The notes beneath the pieces were generated by a model. The model did not search any database. It was not told the DNA's origin and saw nothing but the letters and a program-made list of their open reading frames with translations. This document shows, piece by piece, positions 8,777-17,459 of a stretch of 64,000 nucleotides of DNA. Numbering within the stretch: the first letter of the stretch is position 1; each line of letters starts with the position of its first letter. The stretch lies in the NCBI RefSeq assembly GCF_000717745.1, contig NZ_JOBH01000003.1, forward strand, positions 372,001-436,000, written 5' to 3'. The DNA is from Streptomyces violens (lineage in GTDB: Bacteria > Actinomycetota > Actinomycetes > Streptomycetales > Streptomycetaceae). The translations under genes and the position numbers were made by a program.

Positions 8777-9347
8777 GCCCGGCGTGGACGGCGCCGCACC
8801 GCCTACGCTCAAGATCCTTATCGCCGGGGGCTTCGGCGTCGGGAAGACGACCCTCGTCGGTGCCGTCAGCGAGATCCCTCCGCTGCGCACCGAGGAGCGG
8901 CTGACCTCGGCCGGTGTCGGCGTCGATGACCTGGCGGGCACTCCGGAGAAGACCGCCACGACGGTCGCCATGGACTTCGGACGCATCACCATGGACGAGG
9001 CTCAGCTGCTGCTGTTCGGCACCCCCGGACAGGAGCGCTTCTGGTTCATGTGGCGCGACCTGCTCCAGGGCGCCGTCGGCGCGGTTGTCTTGGTCGACAC
9101 CCGGCGCCTGGACCGCAGCTTCGCGGCCGTCGACTTCTTCGACAAGTACGACCTGCCCTATATCGTCGCGGCCAACTGCTTCCACGGCCGGCAGGAATAC
9201 ACCGCCGAGCAGATCGCCTCCGCCCTCGCGCTGGGCCCCCACATCCCTGTGCGGATGTTCGATGCCCGCAGCCGCGACAGCGTGCGCGAGGTGCTCCTGG
9301 CCCTCCTGGACCACCTCATCACCCGCGCCCAGCCCGCCTCCGCGTAG
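8763..9347 (+). CDS. cvnD: conservon GTPase-like protein CvnD
   Basis: 194 residues starting at TTG 8763 inside the end of cvnC. Walker A is GGFGVGKTTL and the G3 region is LLFGTPGQERFWFMW; the guanine-specificity loop is the conservon variant (VAANCFHG) rather than NKxD. CvnD proteins are small Ras-like GTPases working with CvnB as the output arm of the conservon. The overlap with cvnC makes the unusual TTG start credible. Confidence 0.9.
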   Translation: MRKSEPGVDGAAPPTLKILIAGGFGVGKTTLVGAVSEIPPLRTEERLTSAGVGVDDLAGTPEKTATTVAMDFGRITMDEAQLLLFGTPGQERFWFMWRDLLQGAVGAVVLVDTRRLDRSFAAVDFFDKYDLPYIVAANCFHGRQEYTAEQIASALALGPHIPVRMFDARSRDSVREVLLALLDHLITRAQPASA

Positions 9348-9361
9348 AAAGGACGACTTCC

Positions 9362-10627
9362 GTGACCGCACCCCCCTCCTCCAGCATCGACCTGTTCGCC
9401 GACGCGGTGCTCCATGACCCTTACCCCGTCTACGCGGAGCTTCGTAAGGCCGGGCCGGCCGTCCACCTGACCCAGCACGGGGTCTGGGCGATTCCGCGCC
9501 ACCCCGACATCAAAGCGATCTTGCATACCCCGGGCGCCTTTGGCTCCGCAGGAGGTGTCGCCCTCACCGAGCTGGCGAACACTCAGGTCCTCGTCGGCAC
9601 CGTCCTGGCCGCGGATGCCGAGGCGCACGTGCGCCTGCGCCGAGTGCTGTCCGCGCAGCTCGCCCCGCGGGCCATACGGCGCCTGGTCGGTACCGTCACC
9701 GAGCGCGCCGACCGCCTGGTGAGCGAGCACGTCGCCCACGGCAACTTCGACGCCGCAGTGCTGGCCCGGGCCATGGTGTGCGACACCGTGATGGAACTGA
9801 TGGGCCTGCCGGAGGAGACCCGCCAGTTCCTGCTGACCGGTGCCGCTGCCACCTTCGACGTCTTCGGCCCCGATAACACGCGCTACCAGCGGGCACTGCC
9901 GGTGGCCAGCAGGATGGTCGAGTTCCTCCACGAAACGGTCACCCGCGAGACCGTCACCCCGGACTCCTGGATGGGGGCGATCTTCCAGGCCGTCGACGAG
10001 GGAAAGATCAAGGAGGCGGACGCGATCCCGCTCGCCTCCGCCTACACCGCGGCGTCCATGGACACCACCATCCTCGGCATCACCGCAGCGATCGCCCAGC
10101 TCGCCCGCCATCCCTTGCAGTGGGAAGACCTGCGCCGCAACCCCGTCTGCGCGACGCCCGCCTTCCACGAAGCCCTCCGGCTGGAAGCACCGATACAAGG
10201 CTTCGGACGGATAGTAAGCAAGACCGTCGAAATCGGCGACGTGCGGCTGGATCCGGGTGAGCAAGTATGGCTGCTGTACGGCTCGGCCGGCCGCGACCGC
10301 GTCGAATGGGGATCGGAAGCCGATGCCTTCAACATCCGTCGCCACCGTGTCGACCGCCACCTCGCCTTCGGCGCCGGGCCACACCTGTGCGCCGGCATCC
10401 CCCTGGCCGAACTCCAGGCCCGTGCCGTCCTGCGGGCACTGGCGGCCCACTGCACTCGCCTGACCATCACAGGCGAGCCGGTGCGGGTGCTGAACAACCT
10501 GCTGCGCGGCTGGGGACTCATGCCGATTGTTGCCGAGCTTTCTTCCCGCACCGCAGTTTCGGTCACCGTCGGACGCCCCGGAGCGCACCCCGGGTCATCC
10601 CCTGCCGCGCCGGGAGCTGCCTCGTGA
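9362..10627 (+). CDS. cytochrome P450 of the conservon
   Basis: 421 residues from GTG 9362 with AAAGGA upstream. The haem-binding loop is FGAGPHLCAG, the K-helix EALR motif is present, and the I-helix reads AYTAASMDTT, so the usual acid-alcohol pair is kept but the preceding Gly is Ser. Some Streptomyces conservons end in one or two P450s (CYP154 and CYP157 groups); CYP157 members lack ExxR, so this one is closer to the CYP154 type. Its position 14 bases after cvnD makes it the fifth cistron. Substrate unknown. Confidence 0.88.
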   Translation: MTAPPSSSIDLFADAVLHDPYPVYAELRKAGPAVHLTQHGVWAIPRHPDIKAILHTPGAFGSAGGVALTELANTQVLVGTVLAADAEAHVRLRRVLSAQLAPRAIRRLVGTVTERADRLVSEHVAHGNFDAAVLARAMVCDTVMELMGLPEETRQFLLTGAAATFDVFGPDNTRYQRALPVASRMVEFLHETVTRETVTPDSWMGAIFQAVDEGKIKEADAIPLASAYTAASMDTTILGITAAIAQLARHPLQWEDLRRNPVCATPAFHEALRLEAPIQGFGRIVSKTVEIGDVRLDPGEQVWLLYGSAGRDRVEWGSEADAFNIRRHRVDRHLAFGAGPHLCAGIPLAELQARAVLRALAAHCTRLTITGEPVRVLNNLLRGWGLMPIVAELSSRTAVSVTVGRPGAHPGSSPAAPGAAS

Positions 10628-11010
10628 TCGCCCGCAACGAAGGGGCCGTTGTACGGGCACCGATTCCTGGCCGTCCGTCGCTGCCGACACCTCCCTCCAC
10701 AGGCTCTCTATGCAGCACACGCCCGCAGCTCAGCGGCCAGAAGGTCCGCCTTCCTCCGTACGCCGAGGAGGCCGAACAGCTCCAACGTCGCCACGTCTCG
10801 CCGTCTGCGTTATCGCCCCTGTCGGCACGGCCCCCAGCAGTTCAGCGGCCATCCGCTCGCGGTGGTTGCCCCGATCGCCGCCTCGACTGGGACGCCGAAG
10901 GCCAATGCGCCCAAGACCAGGCCCCGCATGCGGAGCCCCTTCCGTACCTCGACCCGCGTCCAAGTGACCCCGCTGTGTTCCGGCACAGTGCGGTTCGCTC
11001 GACGCGCCTA
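10628..11010 (+). other. intergenic stretch without a convincing gene
   Basis: Open frames in all phases here give Arg/Ser/Pro-rich translations without third-position bias. I see no RNA gene or strong hairpin. It probably holds the 3' end of the conservon transcript and the promoter of the regulator at 11011. Confidence 0.4.
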
Positions 11011-12345
11011 ATGGATGGTGATGTGATGGCGCGCTCCGCGGAGGCGAGCGATGGCGGGAACGACGTGTTACTCAGACACCTGGATCAACTGGGTTGGTCC
11101 ATGCGCGGCTTCGCCTTTCGGGTGCGCACCCGATGTGAGGCGGTGGGGCTGTCGTACACCGTCAGCCCCAGCACCGTTTCCCGGTGGTGCAAGCACGGTG
11201 CGATTCCAAGCGTCGAACTCGCGGCTGCGGCCTGCCACGTGCTCTCCTCAGCGCGGCGCCAACACGTGACACCGGAAAGCCTCGGCTGGCCGGCGGACAC
11301 TGCGGACATCGCCGCGGAATCCCTTGAGTACAAGGACCTTTCCCACGCCGTGCGCATGCTGTCCAAGCTCTGGGAGCTCGATGCCATGCGGCGCCGCAGC
11401 GTCGTCAAGAGCACCTTCTTCCCCGGCGTCTTCGGCCCCGCTTCGCGCGAAGCTCTCGTCATGCCGCCCGACACGAACATCGCCGGTCTCGGCAGGTACA
11501 AGATCACGACCGCCGACATAGAGCTGCTGGAGGACCACACCGTTCTCTACGGGAAGCTGGACGCGCAGCACGGCGGGGGGAAGTTCCGCAGCGTCTTCGC
11601 GGACTTCCTCAGTACTCATGCCGTCCAGCTTCTGAATGGTGGCTTCTCCGCGCGAGCGGGGCGGCGACTGTATGGCGGTGTGGCGGACGCGGTGCTTGCG
11701 ATGGCGAGCATGGCGTACGACGACCAGCTCCCGGGACTCGCCCAGCGGTATGACCTGCAGGCGATGAGGCTGGCCCAGGCGATCGGTGATCGCGCTCGCA
11801 TCGCGCGCGTGCACATCCACCAAGCCCGCCTGGCTGCCTCTCTGGGAGATCGAAAAGACGTGCTCACGCACTCCCGCAGCGCCGTCCTCTCTTCCGACGG
11901 CGCACCGCCGCTGGTGAAGGCGTATGCCGCGATCACCGAGGCCCGAGCGTGGGCGTTCAACGGCAGTCCAGGTCAGGTGCTGCATGCGGTGGCCCGGGCC
12001 CGGGAGGCTTTCGACCGGGCCGGGGCCGCGTCCAACCCCCGCTGGCTCGCATGGTTCGACCAGCACGAGCTGGAAGCCCAGGCGGCGTGGGCTCTCACGA
12101 TGGCCGACTTGGTCGAACCGGGGACGCAGGCGCTGAAGACGGCCCTGGGCATGCCCGGCGAGCGCGCACGCGACAACGTAGAGCTGCTGATCACGGCCGC
12201 GGAACTGGCGCGCCTTCGAGGAGACCTTTCGGAGCAAGCAGAGCTGACGAAGCGCGCTGTGGAATCGTCGCGCCATCTGATGAGCAGGCGGCTGACAGCC
12301 CGCATCTCGCGGCTCACCGCAGACAAGCCGCTCGACGACTTCTAG
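11011..12345 (+). CDS. helix-turn-helix regulator with TPR-like repeats
   Basis: About 444 residues. The N-terminal part has an XRE-like fold adapted to Streptomyces (LDQLGWSMRGFAFRVRTRCE, TVSPSTVSRWCKHG), followed by a helical TPR-like region from about residue 130 (ALVKAYAAITEARAWAFN and GDLSEQAELTKRAVESSRH). ATG at 11011 and ATG at 11026 are both in frame; neither has a strong ribosome-binding site. It is convergent with the antiporter gene and lies at the edge of the peptide-related cluster, so it is a possible cluster regulator; that is inference from position only. Confidence 0.7.
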   Translation: MDGDVMARSAEASDGGNDVLLRHLDQLGWSMRGFAFRVRTRCEAVGLSYTVSPSTVSRWCKHGAIPSVELAAAACHVLSSARRQHVTPESLGWPADTADIAAESLEYKDLSHAVRMLSKLWELDAMRRRSVVKSTFFPGVFGPASREALVMPPDTNIAGLGRYKITTADIELLEDHTVLYGKLDAQHGGGKFRSVFADFLSTHAVQLLNGGFSARAGRRLYGGVADAVLAMASMAYDDQLPGLAQRYDLQAMRLAQAIGDRARIARVHIHQARLAASLGDRKDVLTHSRSAVLSSDGAPPLVKAYAAITEARAWAFNGSPGQVLHAVARAREAFDRAGAASNPRWLAWFDQHELEAQAAWALTMADLVEPGTQALKTALGMPGERARDNVELLITAAELARLRGDLSEQAELTKRAVESSRHLMSRRLTARISRLTADKPLDDF

Positions 12346-12377
12346 CCGCGCCGCCCGTCCGGCGCCGCCCGGCGCCG

Positions 12378-13715
12378 TCACTGGCCGGTACCGCTCGTGG
12401 TGGCAGACGGACAGAGCCGCTGCTCGCGCAGCTTCTCTTCCTCTGTGTAGGCGAGCCGTCTCACCGTGGCCTTCAGGATGGGTGGCGCCATCAGGGGGGG
12501 GGTGACGATGGCGATCAGGACGATGATGCTGTACGTCGCGGTGTTGAGCAGTCCGAGGCGGACTCCGACCACGGCGATGACGACTTGGATGACGCCGCGC
12601 GCGTTGATGCCGGCGCCAACCGCGAGGGCCTCCCACCGGCTGAGCCCGGCGACCGCGCTTCCGACGAAGGCGCCCAGGAACTTGCTGATCACGGCGACGG
12701 CCAGTGCAGCGGGCGCCCACACAGCGGCCGTGGGGTGGGCGAGTGAGGTGAGGTCGATCCGCAGCCCGGCGAGCGCGAAGAACAGCGGGGAGAGGAACGC
12801 CAGCACGGTGGTGTTGAGCGGTTCGAGCTTCGTCTTGTGCTGTTCGGTCACGTTGGTTCCGATGAGAACGCCGCACAAGAAGGCGCCCAGCAGCGCCTCG
12901 AACCCCAGGGCCTGGGCGCCCGCGCCCGCCAGAACGAGGAGTACGACCACTGCTGTGCTGGTGGGCGCGGCGGAGTAGGTGCGGGCGGCCCAGCGCATGG
13001 TCCGGCTTACCACCCAGCGGCCGGCCGTGAGGGTGAGGAGCAGCAGGACCGCCATGTGCCACAGCGGGGTGACGATCTCGTGGCCACCGAGGCCGGTCGT
13101 GGCCATGGCGGTCACGACCGAGATGAGCAGCCAGCCCACGGCATCGTCGATGGTGGCGACAACCAGGATCAGCTGGCCGACCGTGCGGTGGATGAGACCC
13201 ATGTCTACGAGGACGCGGCCGATGATCGGGATGGAGCTGACGCACATGGCGACGCCGAGGAAGCTCGCGAAGACCACGGGATCGATACCGGCGGGCTTGA
13301 GCTTAGCGGGGAAAGAGAGGCCGAGGCCGAAGCCGAGCCCCAAGGGGAGGAGGAGAGCGGCAGCGCTCACCGACGCTGCGGTTCTTCCGTGCCGTCGGGC
13401 CAGTTTCAGGTCGACGTGCATGCCGGTGAAGCCCACCAGGAGCAGAACGCCGAGCTGCCCCACGCCATCGAGCAGGTGCATCCGCTCGACATCCTGCGGG
13501 AAGAGCCACGCGGAGAACGCGGGCGCGACGTGGGCGAGGACGGAGGGCCCGAGAAGAACCCCGGCCGCCAGCTCGCCCAAGATCGTCGGCAGTCCGAGTC
13601 GCTGCGCCAGGCGGCCCAGTCCCAGTGCCAGGGCGAGCAGGGCGCCAATCTGGAGCAGGAGCAGCAACAGAAACTCGCCGGGCAGGGGCTCGACGGTATC
13701 GGTGGCGGTCAGCAT
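12378..13715 (-). CDS. cation/proton antiporter (CPA2, KefB/NapA-like)
   Basis: 445 residues with about twelve hydrophobic helices and the Na+/H+ exchanger fold. Typical features are GLPTILGELAAGVLLGPS near the N-terminus and VVATIDDAVGWLLI in the middle, whose acidic residues match the ion-binding site of electroneutral or electrogenic CPA2 antiporters. A short soluble tail replaces the TrkA-N domain found in KefB. It follows the dimethylargininase-like gene by 105 bases on the same strand and may be the last gene of the minus-strand series, supporting export or ion balance; the link is positional. Confidence 0.82.
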   Translation of the reverse strand: MLTATDTVEPLPGEFLLLLLLQIGALLALALGLGRLAQRLGLPTILGELAAGVLLGPSVLAHVAPAFSAWLFPQDVERMHLLDGVGQLGVLLLVGFTGMHVDLKLARRHGRTAASVSAAALLLPLGLGFGLGLSFPAKLKPAGIDPVVFASFLGVAMCVSSIPIIGRVLVDMGLIHRTVGQLILVVATIDDAVGWLLISVVTAMATTGLGGHEIVTPLWHMAVLLLLTLTAGRWVVSRTMRWAARTYSAAPTSTAVVVLLVLAGAGAQALGFEALLGAFLCGVLIGTNVTEQHKTKLEPLNTTVLAFLSPLFFALAGLRIDLTSLAHPTAAVWAPAALAVAVISKFLGAFVGSAVAGLSRWEALAVGAGINARGVIQVVIAVVGVRLGLLNTATYSIIVLIAIVTPPLMAPPILKATVRRLAYTEEEKLREQRLCPSATTSGTGQ

Positions 13716-13819
13716 GAACGGTTCCTTCGCAGAAGGGCACGCCGGAGGACCAACTGCGGCGGCGGGTACGGGAACAGGCCGCGGCGAGGGCCGGGCTGAG
13801 AGCGCGGCAGGGCGGAGGT

Positions 13820-14686
13820 TCAGGCCCGCAGAAGCGGCAGGGTGCTGCAGCGCAGCGATCCGGGCACCTTTGTCACCTCGGAGTAATCCACGATGAGGAC
13901 CTCGATCCCTCGCGCGGTCAGGGCTCGGGCGATGCGGTCGCTGCCCCGAGCGATGACAACGGTCTCCGGCGCGGTCGCCAGGACGTTGGCCTGAACCGCC
14001 AGGGCCTCGTCGTCGGTGACGTCGATCAGGTCAAAGCGCTGCTCGAACCATCGGACCTGGGCCTGGGGAAAGACCGCTCGGTGGATGAGCGCGGTGCGCG
14101 GAGCGACGATGTTGAAGTGGTCGTCCAGGTGGACGATGCCTGGGACCGAGAACCGTACGGGGACGACCTCGCGGTCGATGCCGAGCGCTCCCAAGGAGGC
14201 CCGCAGGGCTTCGATGCCGGCGGCTGAGGTCTCCTCGCTCAGGCCGACGAGGACCGCGCCGTCGTGGAGCATGACGTCACCGCCCTCGATGGTCCCGTCC
14301 GGCAAGTGCACGACCTTCGGCATCGCGGCGGTGAGCCGGGCGAGCGCGTTTGTCTCCGGGAGACGGTGCGCGGAGTTCAGCCGGGCCATGACGAGGACGT
14401 CATCGATGACGAAGGCCAGATCGCGGGGGTAGTGCTGCGCTGAGCATCCGGGGGCGGGGTCGAGCAGGACCACTTCCGTGCCGCGGCTGCGGAGCAGGTC
14501 GATGAAGGCATCCTGTTGCGCGCGGACGCGGGCTGTGTCGTACGGCGCCCACGTGCTTGTGGTCTTCTGCCGGGCGAGGACCGGGTGCATCCCCGGGCCC
14601 TCCAGGTCGCGGGTGAAGTCGCCGGCGTAGCGCATGGCGACCTGCCGCAGGGAGCCGTATTCGCTGACGGCGTGTGGGGCAAGCAC
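13820..14686 (-). CDS. dimethylarginine dimethylaminohydrolase/arginine deiminase-like pentein enzyme
   Basis: 288 residues from GTG 14686 with GGAGG upstream. It has the five-bladed pentein layout: YPRDLAFVIDDVLVMARL near the N-terminus, IEGGDVMLHDG (acidic substrate-binding residues), LDDHFNIVAPR with the catalytic His, and a C-terminal nucleophile in SLRCSTLPLLRA. Family members hydrolyse guanidinium groups, for example methylarginine to citrulline plus an amine. Its neighbours include an amidinotransferase of the same fold superfamily and a peptide with eight Arg residues, so a guanidino substrate made or carried by this cluster is plausible. A hairpin at 14791-14829 separates it from the gene upstream. 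Confidence 0.82.
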   Translation of the reverse strand: MLAPHAVSEYGSLRQVAMRYAGDFTRDLEGPGMHPVLARQKTTSTWAPYDTARVRAQQDAFIDLLRSRGTEVVLLDPAPGCSAQHYPRDLAFVIDDVLVMARLNSAHRLPETNALARLTAAMPKVVHLPDGTIEGGDVMLHDGAVLVGLSEETSAAGIEALRASLGALGIDREVVPVRFSVPGIVHLDDHFNIVAPRTALIHRAVFPQAQVRWFEQRFDLIDVTDDEALAVQANVLATAPETVVIARGSDRIARALTARGIEVLIVDYSEVTKVPGSLRCSTLPLLRA

Positions 14687-14790
14687 AGGTGGCCTCCGTC
14701 GGTGTGCCGGGCGTGAAGGACTGGCTCACGGGGAGCTGGTCGTGGTGGATGACACGGCACGGCTGCGGCGGCGCTGTCTGCCCGGCCGTG

Positions 14791-14829
14791 CTCGGGTGGT
14801 GAGCTGGTGAGGGCGTCTCACCACCCGAG
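14791..14829 (-). terminator. hairpin terminator after the GFA-like gene
   Basis: Perfect 13-bp inverted repeat, CTCGGGTGGTGAG at 14791-14803 and its complement at 14817-14829, with a 13-base loop. It starts just beyond the stop codon of the gene at 14842, reading on the minus strand. No U-tract is obvious, as usual in Streptomyces. Confidence 0.65.
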
Positions 14830-14841
14830 CGGCCGGTCGGC

Positions 14842-15273
14842 TCAGCCGACGACGGTGCTGTGCTGGGTGTCCGGCACCGGGGGGAGCCAGTGCACCGCGT
14901 TGTCCCGGAAGGACTGGTTGACCGGGACGAGGTCGGCGCCGGAGGTGTCATCCAGCGCCGTGACGTTGATGCCGATGTCCGGGATGTCACTGTCGATCGC
15001 CGCGAGGCGGCTGCCGCAGTCGGGGCAGAAGGCGCGCTTGGCCTCGCTCTCGAACGTCTCGAACCACGTCGGTTCGCCACCCTCGCCGGTCCACTTGAAA
15101 CCGTCCATGGAGAAGCCGGCCCACCACATCAGCGGTGCCCCGCCCAGTTTCTGGCAGTGCGGGCAACTGCAGGTGTGGGGGTAGATCGCCTTGCCCTTGA
15201 CGGTGAAACGGACCCGGCCGCACAGGCAGCCGCCGGTGCGCTCGTCGGTCTCCTCGGCGTGGGTGGCGTTCAT
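14842..15273 (-). CDS. GFA/CENP-V domain zinc protein
   Basis: 143 residues. Cysteine motifs for structural and labile zinc are visible: GGCLCGRVRF, HTCSCPHCQKLGG and AFCPDCGSRLA. These belong to the GFA (glutathione-dependent formaldehyde-activating enzyme-like) family, whose members bind small thiol adducts or carbonyl compounds; most are uncharacterised. ATG at 15273 overlaps the upstream stop (ATGA), so it is co-translated with the diiron protein. An aldehyde released by a nearby oxygenase would be a reasonable ligand; that is inference. Confidence 0.82.
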   Translation of the reverse strand: MNATHAEETDERTGGCLCGRVRFTVKGKAIYPHTCSCPHCQKLGGAPLMWWAGFSMDGFKWTGEGGEPTWFETFESEAKRAFCPDCGSRLAAIDSDIPDIGINVTALDDTSGADLVPVNQSFRDNAVHWLPPVPDTQHSTVVG

Positions 15274-16103
15274 CAGTTCATCTCCTGTGCACGATGGGCG
15301 AGTTGAGTCCACCAGTGTGTCATCGCCTCCATGATCTGCAGGAAGCCGTCGAGGGCCTGCGGCAGGTCGATGTGGAACAGATCAGCCTTTCGGATGAACT
15401 GGGCCAGGCCCTCGATGTGTGCGGCCTCGACGCTGAGCCCGTCGACCTGGGCGGCGTCGTGATCGTCGTCCAGGTGGAGCCGGTAGTAGTAGTCCAGCTT
15501 CTTCAGGGCGCTGCCGCTCGCCTGAATGGTCAGCTCGCCGTAGCGGTCGGTGATCTCCCTCAGGAGTTCGGTCTCGGCGATGGCCACCGCCTCGGTGGCG
15601 TAGTAGCTGCCGGCGATCAGGCTGGGCATGTGCGAGCCGACCATCCACTGATGCATCTCGACCAGCAGCGCCGTCTCGGGGGCGGGGACGTGCCCGTTGA
15701 CGAGCAGGCCGAGGTCGCTGAGGAGGGCGTTGGAGTACAGCACGTAGTGCGCGGGGACCTTGCCGCGCTCGCCGCCCTCCTCCAGGTGGTTGCGGCGCAG
15801 CTCGTGGGCGAGCTCGGGGCAGAAGCCCTCGACGTTGGTGGCCGCCGCCTTGAGAAACTGGGCGTTGTAGCGGGCGAAGACCGAGAGCTCTTCGATGTAC
15901 ATCCGCGCCTGCGTCTCGGCCAGCTCGCTCGGGGAGACCTGGTCGGCGATCTTCCCGTACACCCACGCGATCATCGGCGCGAGGTGCTTGTCGACGAGGT
16001 CATCGCCGGAGGTGAAGTTGCCCAGCAGGGTGCCGTTGACCGCGCTGCGGGTTTCGGGATGGGTCTTGAGGTAGGCGTGGACGAGCGAGTTTTCGGGGGT
16101 CAT
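15273..16103 (-). CDS. haem-oxygenase-like diiron (HDO) family protein
   Basis: 276 helical residues. Candidate iron ligands appear in order: RMYIEELSVFARYN, HELRRNHLEEGGE, SYYATEAVAIAETE and YYYRLHLDDDHDAAQVDGL. This matches the HDO/DUF3865 group (relatives: CADD, SznF middle domain, BesC, UndA), which perform oxygen-dependent N-oxidation, C-C cleavage or self-sacrificing chemistry. The last segment has His and Asp ligands close together (HLDDDH) instead of the common Hx3Dx2H spacing, so the metal site should be checked. It overlaps both neighbours (16100-16103 and 15273), forming a tight trio with the JmjC and GFA genes. Confidence 0.8.
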   Translation of the reverse strand: MTPENSLVHAYLKTHPETRSAVNGTLLGNFTSGDDLVDKHLAPMIAWVYGKIADQVSPSELAETQARMYIEELSVFARYNAQFLKAAATNVEGFCPELAHELRRNHLEEGGERGKVPAHYVLYSNALLSDLGLLVNGHVPAPETALLVEMHQWMVGSHMPSLIAGSYYATEAVAIAETELLREITDRYGELTIQASGSALKKLDYYYRLHLDDDHDAAQVDGLSVEAAHIEGLAQFIRKADLFHIDLPQALDGFLQIMEAMTHWWTQLAHRAQEMN

Positions 16104-17395
16104 GACGTGCTGCCCTCCGGGGCGGTGGAGCGGGGGTTGACGTGGAGGCCGCCGGTGGCACCGAGGGCGCGGACGGCGGCGAGAGTGGCCTCGTCATCGG
16201 GCAGACGAATGGAGGTGCCGGCATTGAGGGTCGAGACCAGCTCCGGCTCCAGCGCGCTGGCGTCGACGTCGACCTCGAAGCCGCGCAGGAAGACCTCATC
16301 GCCGCTGACGCGCAGCCGGTAGGGCGCGATGAGCGACACGGTGGCGCCGGGCTTCACCTCCCGCGCGTCGAAGGCCGCGGCCGCCACGGAACGGGAGAGG
16401 TCTCCCTCCGCGAGCTCCCAGCCACCGTTGCTGAGCACCGTGTCCCACCGCCGCTGCACGTGCCGCTCGACCGCCTCCTCGGCCCGCTCGGCGGCGACGT
16501 GGAGCGTGGTGCGGGCGAGCTGGAACAAGCGCTGGGCCACCGGGCCGCCGCCTGCAACCTCGGGCGCCATCGGCGAGGGCTGGCTGAGCTCGTCGTCGGG
16601 ACCACGGTCGGCCAGGAGCGAGTCGAGCAGCTCGGGGAGTACGGCCTGGCGCAGGATGCCCGCGTCCGGATACGTGTACAGCGGCACGGCCACGGAGACG
16701 GAGAACTGGTCCTGGGTGCCGACGTGGAAGACGCGGCGAGGCAGGAACAGGGCGTCGCCCGGCTCCAGGACGAAGTGCTCGCCGTGTTCCAGCAACCAGC
16801 GGTAGTCGCCGTAGAGCGGGGCCTTGCCGCCGGTGAGCTTCTCGTACTCGTCGCCGGGCCAGGTGTAGAAGTTCTTCGCGTTCGGCCCGAGGTGGATGAG
16901 GAATGCGTCCTCGTACCCCTCGTGGACGCCGAACGCGGTGCCGGCGTAGTTGCCGGCGAACGCGACCTGCTCGGCGCCGCCGAGCGGGACGCCCCAGCCG
17001 TCCAGGAGGGATGCGAGGAAGGTGCCCAGGCCCGCGGCCAGCGGCGGGCTGACGGTCTCCAGGTTGTTGATCACCAGGCTGAAGCGGTCGGCGCCCGCGA
17101 GGGACTGCATCCACGGTACGAAGCCGTCGTCGGGCCAGGCTGCCGCGCTCAGTACCTCCGGGAGGAGGTCGTCGCGTCGCTCCTCGCCGACGTAGACGCG
17201 GGCCTTGGCCTTGATCTCGGTGCCCGAGGCGTGTGCGTTGCGGATGGCCGCGAACCCCTCAAGGACGCCGTCGGGGCTCGCCGCGGTGGACGGGACGATG
17301 CCCTTGAACAGGTGCGGCGCGGTCCTGCCGGTGGTCTTGGCGGGGAACTCCTCGGTCCAGAAGTCGCGGTCGGGCGGCCAGGCGTAGGTACTCAT
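16100..17395 (-). CDS. JmjC/cupin-type iron-dependent oxygenase
   Basis: 431 residues. The JmjC-like core is around residues 120-240: GNYAGTAFGVHEGYEDAFLI, a lysine for 2-oxoglutarate in GPNAKNFYTW, and the second iron His in LFLPRRVFHVG. It resembles the cupin_4 ribosomal-oxygenase group with an added C-terminal helical and winged region. By eye the usual His-x-Asp of the iron triad reads His-Glu-Gly (see findings). It is immediately upstream of and overlapping the diiron gene. A peptidyl or free amino acid hydroxylase, or a related oxidase, is the likely role. Confidence 0.75.
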   Translation of the reverse strand: MSTYAWPPDRDFWTEEFPAKTTGRTAPHLFKGIVPSTAASPDGVLEGFAAIRNAHASGTEIKAKARVYVGEERRDDLLPEVLSAAAWPDDGFVPWMQSLAGADRFSLVINNLETVSPPLAAGLGTFLASLLDGWGVPLGGAEQVAFAGNYAGTAFGVHEGYEDAFLIHLGPNAKNFYTWPGDEYEKLTGGKAPLYGDYRWLLEHGEHFVLEPGDALFLPRRVFHVGTQDQFSVSVAVPLYTYPDAGILRQAVLPELLDSLLADRGPDDELSQPSPMAPEVAGGGPVAQRLFQLARTTLHVAAERAEEAVERHVQRRWDTVLSNGGWELAEGDLSRSVAAAAFDAREVKPGATVSLIAPYRLRVSGDEVFLRGFEVDVDASALEPELVSTLNAGTSIRLPDDEATLAAVRALGATGGLHVNPRSTAPEGSTS

Positions 17396-17459
17396 CGGGG
17401 TTCTCCTGATGTTCGGGCGGACTGTCGTGATCGGAGCCCGGCTGATCGGGACGCCGGAG

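Noticed and set aside
11248..13245. 665-codon minus-strand open frame
   Set aside because: It spans the ends of two real genes, the regulator and the antiporter, in a wrong frame, with Arg/His-rich random-looking translation.
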